Assembly: GCA_028683635.1 (NCBI GenBank)
Contig: JAQUHL010000035.1
Location: forward strand, 1 to 10,497
DNA: 10,497 nucleotides
Direction: 5' to 3'
Source: Candidatus Cloacimonadota bacterium
GTDB taxonomy: Bacteria > Cloacimonadota > Cloacimonadia > Cloacimonadales > Cloacimonadaceae
The first letter of the stretch is position 1; every line of letters starts with the position of its first letter. The position numbers were made by a program, and so were the translations under genes. This document shows positions 1 through 6,012 of the stretch, piece after piece. The notes under the pieces were generated by a model. It did no database searches. It was given only the letters and a program-made list of their open reading frames with translations, and was not told the DNA's origin.

Positions 1-1366
1 ATTCATAGAAGGCAAGAATCACCCTTGCACCATCGATGGGGGTCTGGTTCTCATCAGTAAAGCAGATATTGATATGGGCTAATCCCTCAGAATATCTCTC
101 GGTTACGGAGCTTAACACTCCGTCACTACGGATTTCAAATACCGATCCGAAGACTTTTCCCCACCCATTTTCATAAACAAAGGGGTTATTGATGTATCCA
201 TTCACAGGCTCCCACATAATCCAATCTTCATCCCAGAATTCGTTCCAAGTGTGATCAGTGGACATGGAAAGGATACTGTTACAGGGGATCAGGGCAGTTC
301 TTGAAGCAGCCGATGTATAATCCGCATATTCTCCACAGCGGCCAATGTGCTTCCTGTAGATACGCACCGGTTGGTGGGGTCGTTCGCTGTTTGATGTGAA
401 ACTCATTGTATTATTGATCCACCATCCAATGGCATGTATCGCATCTGAGGTATCCCCATTGTGATTAAATAAAGTTTGGATCTGGCGCAGCGTATCGGCC
501 AGAACAGGGTAGTTTTCTTCCTGTGCTTCATAAAGAAAACTCCGCCAGAATACCCCTGTGGGAGGAGGGGAGATGTTGTTGTTGTGACTTGAGTTGTTCT
601 CAATGATGGCGGGATCAATGTAAGCTGGAATCTCATCCGTTAGTTTGGGATGAACCAGATACCAATAATAAATATCTCTGGGGACATCCATTTGGACAAG
701 ATCACCAGCGCTGTTGTATTTCTGGTATCGTGTAGTGGAATAAAACTCTCTGTCTGTTGCTGAAGTACCATAATCGACAATCTGGACATAGGACAGCTCC
801 GAATCAATTGCATATAGCACTTCTGCATTTTCAGTAAACAGCTCTGGCAAGGCAAAATCTGAGGATAGGTATTCAACGGATGAGTGGGCAATGCAAAAGG
901 CGATTTCGTCAACAAAAGGATCTTGAGTGCTGTTAATAAGACCAGCCCAAACAAGTTGTTTCTCCGGGCTAAGCTGAGTAAGTATGTTACGAAGTTCATA
1001 GCATAGCCAATTTGGAGCTTTATTCAGGGCAGTGATCGATTCAGCAATCAGTGCGCCAAAGCTGGAAAAATCGTGATAAGTGGCGTTGGGACTATAGAAT
1101 TGAGTTCCAATCTGCTGTCCGGCCGGAAGGATAGACGAGATTCTCATAGAATCAATAAGGGTCCATTCTGTTGATTTTGAAAAGATCTGTTTATTCTGAT
1201 TGTCCCAAGATCTTTCCGTTTTTAGGTAAAATTCCTCTTCCGACACTCGGTTGGCTGTTTCTACACAGGTGCCTATCGACGAAAACTGTTCTTGTGTGGT
1301 CTGTTGGATGTTTGCGCACATAGGCACGCAAAGAACCAAAGCAAGAATGAAAGAAAATCTGTTCAT
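1..1366 (-). CDS. Secreted transglutaminase-like domain protein (partial, C-terminus beyond left edge)
   Basis: An open frame of 455 codons runs from ATG at 1366 off the left edge of the window. The start is supported by GGGAGGA at 1371-1377, 4 bases upstream. Residues 1-18 look like a signal peptide: Asn-Arg, then the hydrophobic run FSFILALVLCVPM ending in Cys-Ala, with no clear lipobox, so export is expected. The middle 300 residues are rich in Tyr, Trp, Asn and Ser and match no fold I recognise. A transglutaminase/papain-like core follows, with GRCGEY (Cys344) and DHTWNEFW (His372). A WEPVN stretch puts Glu386 where the family usually has Asp. After it, the sequence (for example PIDGARV near the edge) looks like the start of an immunoglobulin- or carboxypeptidase-regulatory-like beta sandwich. 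In this superfamily the Cys-His-Asp triad gives protease, amidase or crosslinking activity, and the substrate here is unknown. It lies 49 bases after the nitroreductase and may be co-transcribed. The domain call is firm; the function is not. Confidence 0.82.
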   Translation of the reverse strand, partial: MNRFSFILALVLCVPMCANIQQTTQEQFSSIGTCVETANRVSEEEFYLKTERSWDNQNKQIFSKSTEWTLIDSMRISSILPAGQQIGTQFYSPNATYHDFSSFGALIAESITALNKAPNWLCYELRNILTQLSPEKQLVWAGLINSTQDPFVDEIAFCIAHSSVEYLSSDFALPELFTENAEVLYAIDSELSYVQIVDYGTSATDREFYSTTRYQKYNSAGDLVQMDVPRDIYYWYLVHPKLTDEIPAYIDPAIIENNSSHNNNISPPPTGVFWRSFLYEAQEENYPVLADTLRQIQTLFNHNGDTSDAIHAIGWWINNTMSFTSNSERPHQPVRIYRKHIGRCGEYADYTSAASRTALIPCNSILSMSTDHTWNEFWDEDWIMWEPVNGYINNPFVYENGWGKVFGSVFEIRSDGVLSSVTERYSEGLAHINICFTDENQTPIDGARVILAFYE

Positions 1367-1415
1367 CACATCCTCCCTTGGAGATGTTTGAAGTGTGGGA
1401 ATGGTATGTCGCGTT

Positions 1416-1989
1416 TTAGGGTTCGATTACAATATCCTGCAAAGACCTTTTGGGAACGTGATGGATATTGTCATCATCCCGCCAGTACTCGATATCTTCC
1501 GGATCGATAACTTCCTCGATCACCACTTGTTCAGCAGGCTTGCCCACAGCTATGGCCAGAACAATATCAAGCCCATCTGGCAAATGGAGGCTATGGTGTA
1601 TGATATCTTTTTTTGATGGAAGCGATCATGCACCCTCCCAGTCCTGCTTCTGTGGCAGCAAGTAAAATGCTTTGGGAAGCAATTCCCACGTCTAACATGT
1701 GATATTTTGATGTACTCACTGGTGCGAGAACTAAAACATAAGCCGGGGGTCTTTCTCCCGGAACAGGCCCGTCCCAGTACCGTAAGTAGCCTGCCCATGA
1801 AAGTTGGGAGTAGACAAGAGCATTGGTTTGCTCATCGCATGAAAGGTAAAATTTCAGGTTCTGTAGATTGGCTGCACTGGCACTGAGCCTGGCATGTTCA
1901 ATCATGTCCAGGAGCTGTTCTTTTGTTACTTTGTGAGTTTCATCGAATCTTCGATAGCTACGGTTTGCCCGAATGAGATCAATCAGCAT
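1416..1989 (-). CDS. Nitroreductase-family flavoprotein, interrupted by a single-base frameshift
   Basis: The N-terminal part reads MLIDLIRANRSYRRFDE, with ASAANLQN further on: the FMN-phosphate-binding Arg region and the S-x-x-N-x-Q motif of the nitroreductase family (FMN-dependent NAD(P)H oxidoreductases). The frame breaks after GGCMIASIKK and stops at 1591. Skipping one base in the seven-T run at 1608-1614 (seven A on the coding strand) restores a good family C-terminus, with DIVLAIAVGKPAE and an ending of DIVIEP and TAA at 1416-1418. The repaired protein is 190 residues, a normal length for a small family member. I chose ATG 1989 over ATG 2001 because GAGGA at 1995-1999 is 5 bases upstream of it. 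The gene overlaps the end of the response regulator by 11 bases, which points to translational coupling. The substrate cannot be told. The frameshift may be a sequencing error, a fresh mutation or slippage at the A run. Confidence 0.8.
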
Positions 1990-3334
1990 CTGTATCCTCA
2001 TTTTTGTTTATTGGCCTCATCTTTGCGTGGAGGGTTTTTCTGTCAATTTTCAAAATTTTGGCAGCCAGAGATTTGTTGCCTCCCACGTGTTTGACAACAT
2101 CCATAATATATTCTCTTTCAACATCTTCAAGCGAACGGTTGAGATCCTTCTGGATCTTGATTGAATAGCGGATGTAATCTGGCAAATCTGGCAGATCGAT
2201 GATCTGATCATCCTTCATAATCACCAGTCTGTAGATGAGGTTTTCAAGTTCTCTTACATTTCCCTGCCACTGATAGCTTTGCAAGGCTGAAAGAGCGTTA
2301 TCAGCTATTTCAGGGATTTTTTTGGCATTTTCCGTAGCGAATTTGTTCAAAAAATGATAGATAAGAGCAGGGATGTCCTCAGATCTATCCCGGAGAGCTG
2401 GGATGTTTATTGTAAGTACATTGAGCCGATAATAGAGGTCTTCCCGGAAATATCCTTGCTTTACCAGGAGTTGAAGATCCTTATTCGTTGCTGCAATAAC
2501 CCGGACGTTTACTGATCTTGGTTTTTTTGTTCCGATCATATAGATTTGTTTATCCTCGAGGACTCGGAGTAGCTTAACCTGCATGGAAAGAGAGGTTTCG
2601 GAGATCTCATCGAGAAAGATTGTGCCTCCATCTGCAGTAAGAAAATATCCGGCTCGGGTTTCATGTGCGCCTGTAAATGAGCCCTTGGTGAAGCCAAAGA
2701 GCTCAGCTTCCAATAGGGAATCCGGGATCGCTCCGCAATTCACAGGGACGAATGGAGTTTTGCTCCTTTTGGAATGGTAGTGGATGGCTCTGGCGACCAA
2801 TTCCTTTCCGGTCCCGCTTTCTCCCTGGACCAGGACTGTAGCATTTGTGGAGCAAGATTTCCTGATGCTGTGAAACACTTTCTGGATTTCTTTGGATGCA
2901 CCAATGATTCCATAGGGATTACTTTCCTGGGCAGCAGGTTTCACTGATAGTTTTTTCTGGCGCAACTTACGGATGGCTGTGTCAACTGCAGAAAAGAGTT
3001 CATCATCGGTAAAGGGTTTGGTGAGATATTCTTCTGCTCCAACCTTGACCGCTTCCACTGCCCCCTCGATGGTGGGAAAGCCAGTGAGCATAATAACTTT
3101 GATGTGAGGAAGATTGCTCTGAATATGCCTGATGAGTTCTAAGCCGGTGTGTTTGGGCATTTTATAGTCCGTGATAACCAACTCGATGGGTATGCTCCCC
3201 AATGTATCCAGTGCTTTGCTAACATCTGGGGCTGAATAAACTTCATACCCGCGGGAAGCGATTTTTCGAGCCAGCATTTCTAAGGTGTCCGGGCTATCAT
3301 CCACTACCAATACTTTTTCTTTTTTCTCTAACAT
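1979..3334 (-). CDS. Sigma-54-dependent response regulator, NtrC family
   Basis: This 451-residue cytoplasmic transcription activator has three domains. The receiver (about 6-122) has the acidic pair Asp12/Asp13, phosphoacceptor Asp56 in TDYKMP, Thr84 and Lys106 in KPF, so it is intact. The AAA+ sigma-54 interaction domain (about 140-375) has Walker A GESGTGKE (171-178), the sigma-54-contact loop as GSFTGA (218-223, Ser in place of the usual Ala) and Walker B GGTIFLDE (236-243). A Fis-type helix-turn-helix fills the last 45 residues (GGNKSLAAKILKIDRKTL). Proteins of this class bind upstream sites and use ATP hydrolysis to open sigma-54 polymerase complexes when phosphorylated. The start ATG at 3334 is one base after the stop of the histidine kinase, with GAAGG upstream, so the two form a cognate pair. 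Target genes cannot be read from the window; gdhA or the nitroreductase are possible by proximity only. The family call is very secure. Confidence 0.95.
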   Translation of the reverse strand: MLEKKEKVLVVDDSPDTLEMLARKIASRGYEVYSAPDVSKALDTLGSIPIELVITDYKMPKHTGLELIRHIQSNLPHIKVIMLTGFPTIEGAVEAVKVGAEEYLTKPFTDDELFSAVDTAIRKLRQKKLSVKPAAQESNPYGIIGASKEIQKVFHSIRKSCSTNATVLVQGESGTGKELVARAIHYHSKRSKTPFVPVNCGAIPDSLLEAELFGFTKGSFTGAHETRAGYFLTADGGTIFLDEISETSLSMQVKLLRVLEDKQIYMIGTKKPRSVNVRVIAATNKDLQLLVKQGYFREDLYYRLNVLTINIPALRDRSEDIPALIYHFLNKFATENAKKIPEIADNALSALQSYQWQGNVRELENLIYRLVIMKDDQIIDLPDLPDYIRYSIKIQKDLNRSLEDVEREYIMDVVKHVGGNKSLAAKILKIDRKTLHAKMRPINKNEDTDAD

Positions 3335-3335
3335 C

Positions 3336-4466
3336 TCAAACCTTCATATAAATCCTGAAACAAGTGCCCTGACCGGATTTACTCTGCACCTCAATTCTGC
3401 CATTATGGGTTGTGACAATTCCATGCACAACCGACAGTCCCAATCCAGTACCTTGATTGATATCTTTGGTAGTGAAAAAGGGGATGAATATTTTCTTCAC
3501 GGTCTCGGGGCTCATTCCTATCCCTGTATCAGCAACAAAAAGTTCAATCTCCTTTCCATGATTATGGGTCTCGATTGTGATAATGCCACCTTCGGGCATC
3601 GCTTGCATGGCATTGACGGTGAGATTAACTAACACCTGATGCATTTGGCTCGGATCAGCAACAATTTCTGGAATATCCCCAGCGAGACTCCTGCGAATCT
3701 CGACACCCTGTCTTGCACAGCGGCTTTCCAGGAAATAAAAGCCATCTTCAATGATTTTATTGAGGTTGATAAGAGCCTTTTTGGGAGGCATCTGTCTCGA
3801 AAACAGCATTAGTTTTCTTACAACTTCCCGGCCATGCAGAGCGGCATTGATAATCTTCATAAGGTCAGTATTCATATCTTCACTCAAGATATATGAGCTT
3901 TGTAGCAATTGGGCAAATCCCAGTATTGTTCCAAGAGGTTCATTGATCTCATGAGCGATCCCCGCTGCCAGTTGACCAATGGTGGCAAGCCGATCAGCAT
4001 GGCGAAGCTGTTCCTGTAATTTTTGGTTGGTTTCCTCGATCTGTTTTCTTTCGAGGATAAGGGCGATCTGTTGTGATATTGTTTTACACAACTTATGCTC
4101 TTCAGGTAAAAATGTTAAGGGAGCAGTACAATCATCCGAAGATTGGTAAAATACTTCGATTATCCCCCGCGGTTGGTAGCCAGCCACAATTTCCTCACTA
4201 ATGAAAATATTGCTCGGTGAAAAAACTGCACTTGTGAAGGTGTCGCCATCAATGAACAATTTCGCACTGGCGAGATAAGGATATTGCATGGCTGGAGGAA
4301 TTACCTGGACAATTTGGCTCAGTATTTCCTTCAAACTGAACTCAGGATTATTTGAGATTTCAGCTATCTGGTAAAGGCAGGAAAGCTCTTTGATCCTCTC
4401 GGTTAACAGGGCTATGTAATCTGTATTATCTGTTGTATGTTGAATATTACTTTCATTCATAATCAT
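3336..4466 (-). CDS. Soluble sensor histidine kinase with N-terminal GAF-like domain
   Basis: With the ATG at 4466 this is a 376-residue kinase with no membrane segment, so it senses something in the cytoplasm. The N-terminal region (about 25-150) has the LSCLYQIAEI...IPPAMQYP pattern of a GAF-like sensor module found in front of soluble kinases. A short coiled coil (ERKQIEETNQKLQEQL) leads to the HisKA domain with AAGIAHEINEPLG, His172 being the phosphorylation site. The HATPase_c domain has DTGIGM (from Asp313), IPFFTTK and GTGLGL (339-344), so all ATP-lid boxes are present. The frame stays open to a TTG at 4490, but that codon lies in the loop of a 13-bp hairpin and has no ribosome binding site. 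ATG 4466 or ATG 4460 is more likely, though neither has a strong site. It stops one base before the sigma-54 regulator, its evident partner, and follows gdhA by about 66 bases. The ligand is unknown. Confidence 0.92.
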   Translation of the reverse strand: MIMNESNIQHTTDNTDYIALLTERIKELSCLYQIAEISNNPEFSLKEILSQIVQVIPPAMQYPYLASAKLFIDGDTFTSAVFSPSNIFISEEIVAGYQPRGIIEVFYQSSDDCTAPLTFLPEEHKLCKTISQQIALILERKQIEETNQKLQEQLRHADRLATIGQLAAGIAHEINEPLGTILGFAQLLQSSYILSEDMNTDLMKIINAALHGREVVRKLMLFSRQMPPKKALINLNKIIEDGFYFLESRCARQGVEIRRSLAGDIPEIVADPSQMHQVLVNLTVNAMQAMPEGGIITIETHNHGKEIELFVADTGIGMSPETVKKIFIPFFTTKDINQGTGLGLSVVHGIVTTHNGRIEVQSKSGQGTCFRIYMKV

Positions 4467-4473
4467 AAACAAT

Positions 4474-4522
4474 CCAAACCGCTTTTCCAATTGGATAAAG
4501 GAGTATCAGAAAAGCGGTTTGG
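4474..4522 (-). terminator. 13-bp inverted repeat between gdhA and the kinase (possible terminator or attenuator)
   Basis: CCAAACCGCTTTT (4474-4486) and AAAAGCGGTTTGG (4510-4522) are perfect 13-base inverted arms around a 23-base loop that itself begins with the palindrome CCAATTGG. The hairpin begins 10 bases after the gdhA stop codon. The sequence after the stem on the minus strand is only moderately T-rich (ATTGTTTATG), so it is a weak intrinsic terminator at best. It ends about 8 bases before the likely kinase start, so it could also trim gdhA mRNA ends, attenuate read-through or affect kinase translation. Confidence 0.55.
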
Positions 4523-4532
4523 TTATTGGGTA

Positions 4533-5864
4533 TTAGATTAATCCTTGATCAAGCATGGCATTGGCAACTTTCAGGAAGCCAGCCACATTCGCTCCTTTTA
4601 CATAGTTGATAAAGTTACCATCTTTTCCATATCTTTCGCACTGAGCGTGAATGGATTTCATGATGTTATGAAGCTTGCTATCCACTTCTTCCCGGGACCA
4701 ATTGATCCTCATGCTGTTTTGTGTCATTTCCAAACCGGAAGTGGCGACTCCACCGGCATTTGCAGCCTTACCGGGGCCATAGCAAATCTTGGCTTCTTGG
4801 AACACTTCCACTCCTTCCGGTGTGGTAGGCATATTGGCTCCCTCGGATACGCAGAAGCAACCGTTTTTAACAAGTGTTTTTGCTTCTTCGCCGTTAATCT
4901 CATTCTGTGTGGCACAGGGGAGGGCTACCTGACAGGGAACGTTCCAAGGGCGTTGACCAGCAAAGTATTTTTTCCCAAATTCATCGGCATATTCACTGAT
5001 TCTACCACGCTTGATGTTTTTAAGTTCCAGCAAGTATTCCCACTTTTCACCTTTAATGCCATCAGGATCATGAATGAATCCATCTGAATCGGATGCGGTC
5101 ACGACCTTGCCACCCAATTGATTGATCTTTTGAATGGCATATTGTGCCACATTTCCGGAACCTGATACACATACTGTCTTACCATCCAGAGAATCACCAC
5201 GAACTTTGAGCATTTCATCTGCAAAATACACTGTCCCAAATCCCGTGGCTTCTGGGCGAATCAAGGAACCACCCCAATCAAGACCTTTACCTGTTAGAAC
5301 TCCAGTGTATTCGTTTCTGATTTTGCGATACATTCCAAACAGGAAGCCTATCTCCCTTTTACCAACCCCGATATCTCCAGCAGGGACATCAGTATCAGGA
5401 CCAATATGACGGAAAAGCTCGAGCATGAAGGAATGGCAAAACCGCATCACTTCTTCATCAGATCTACCGCGGGGGTTAAAATCCGATCCACCTTTTCCTC
5501 CACCCATAGGCAAGGTTGTAAGGCTATTCTTAAAGATTTGTTCAAATCCCAAAAACTTCAAGATTCCAAGATTAACACTGGGGTGAAAGCGCAACCCACC
5601 CTTATAGGGGCCGATTGCACTATTAAACTCGATGCGGAATCCACGGTTCACCATCACTTCACCCGAATCAGTCTGCCAGGGCACTCGGAAGATAATTACC
5701 CGTTCAGGTTCAACAATACGATCGAGGATTTTCGCCTTTTTCAATTGGGGATTCGAATCATATACATCCCATATAGATTCGACAACTTCGGAAACCGCCT
5801 GAATGAATTCAGGTTGATCGGCGTTTTTCGCCGAGACTTGGTGTAAGAACTCGTGCATGGTCAT
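4533..5864 (-). CDS. gdhA: Glutamate dehydrogenase, hexameric family I
   Basis: The 443-residue protein has the normal length of bacterial hexameric glutamate dehydrogenase. It interconverts glutamate with 2-oxoglutarate and ammonia using NAD(P)(H) in the cytoplasm, in ammonia assimilation or glutamate fermentation. The substrate domain shows GPYKGGLRFHP (Lys88), Lys112, PMGGGKGGSDFNP (catalytic Lys124) and DTDVPAGDIGVG (catalytic Asp164), spaced as in the Clostridium symbiosum enzyme. The Rossmann domain has the dinucleotide loop GSGNVA (235-240) followed by TASDSDG. I do not assign NAD or NADP preference from this alone. The frame opens upstream at 5909, but AGGAGGT at 5873-5879 sits 8 bases before ATG 5864, which is therefore the start; a further ATG is at 5858. 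It lies downstream of two ATP-grasp proteins and upstream of a two-component pair. A 148-base gap with inverted repeats before it suggests it has its own control, and a hairpin follows its stop. Confidence 0.96.
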   Translation of the reverse strand: MTMHEFLHQVSAKNADQPEFIQAVSEVVESIWDVYDSNPQLKKAKILDRIVEPERVIIFRVPWQTDSGEVMVNRGFRIEFNSAIGPYKGGLRFHPSVNLGILKFLGFEQIFKNSLTTLPMGGGKGGSDFNPRGRSDEEVMRFCHSFMLELFRHIGPDTDVPAGDIGVGKREIGFLFGMYRKIRNEYTGVLTGKGLDWGGSLIRPEATGFGTVYFADEMLKVRGDSLDGKTVCVSGSGNVAQYAIQKINQLGGKVVTASDSDGFIHDPDGIKGEKWEYLLELKNIKRGRISEYADEFGKKYFAGQRPWNVPCQVALPCATQNEINGEEAKTLVKNGCFCVSEGANMPTTPEGVEVFQEAKICYGPGKAANAGGVATSGLEMTQNSMRINWSREEVDSKLHNIMKSIHAQCERYGKDGNFINYVKGANVAGFLKVANAMLDQGLI

Positions 5865-5872
5865 AAACACAT

Positions 5873-5879
5873 ACCTCCT
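5873..5879 (-). promoter_or_regulatory. Strong ribosome binding site that fixes the gdhA start
   Basis: On the minus strand this reads AGGAGGT, a near-perfect match to the anti-Shine-Dalgarno, 8 bases before ATG 5864. It lies inside the longer open frame that begins at 5909, so it rules against that upstream start and predicts high gdhA translation. Confidence 0.8.
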
Positions 5880-5912
5880 GTATTTATTCTGTTTGCCGAG
5901 TAAACTCATGTT

Positions 5913-5926
5913 CAGTTTTCAAACTG
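5913..5926. promoter_or_regulatory. Small dyad in the gdhA leader (possible operator)
   Basis: CAGTTT-TC-AAACTG is a perfect 6+6 base dyad with a 2-base centre, about 50 bases upstream of the gdhA ATG. The size and place suit a dimeric regulator site, but dyads of this length also occur by chance, and I recognise no known operator consensus. Confidence 0.25.
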
Positions 5927-5939
5927 TAGAACAAACACC

Positions 5940-6005
5940 AGTAATTATTCGAATCTCTAATCAACATCAAGATACCCTGTCCACACTAACAGGGGAATAA
6001 TTACT
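5940..6005. repeat. Nested inverted repeats between the ATP-grasp gene and gdhA
   Basis: AGTAATTATTC (5940-5950) and GAATAATTACT (5995-6005) are perfect 11-base inverted arms 44 bases apart. Inside them lies a tighter hairpin, CCCTGT (5975-5980) and ACAGGG (5989-5994), around an 8-base loop. The element starts 7 bases after the stop codon of the 977-residue protein. No run of T follows on the minus strand, so it is not a standard terminator. It may be a transcript-end structure for the upstream gene or a control site for gdhA. No convincing sigma-70 promoter or sigma-54 -24/-12 promoter could be fitted in the gap. Confidence 0.45.
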
Positions 6006-6012
6006 TAGGGAT

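Noticed and set aside
640..999. 119-residue minus-strand open frame
   Set aside because: It is in a different frame within the transglutaminase-like gene, whose own frame stays open through the region and carries the catalytic motifs.
4467..4490. TTG at 4490 as the start of the histidine kinase
   Set aside because: The codon sits in the hairpin loop, has no Shine-Dalgarno, and the first eight residues add nothing to the domain; ATG 4466 or 4460 is more likely.
4545..5087. 180-residue open frame on the plus strand
   Set aside because: It lies fully antisense to gdhA, has no ribosome binding site or recognisable motif, and is explained by codon use on the opposite strand.
5865..5909. Longer gdhA form starting at 5909
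   Set aside because: A consensus ribosome binding site lies inside this extension just before ATG 5864, and known family members start near that point.
5950..5985. Sigma-70 promoter for gdhA (TTGATG and AATAAT on the minus strand)
   Set aside because: The spacing is only 15 bases and the -35 match is 4 of 6, too weak in AT-rich sequence to list as a feature.
5865..6012. Sigma-54 promoter before gdhA
   Set aside because: I looked for GG-N10-GC on the minus strand because of the nearby NtrC-type regulator; the GG pairs seen (for example near TGGTGTTTG) have no GC at the right distance.
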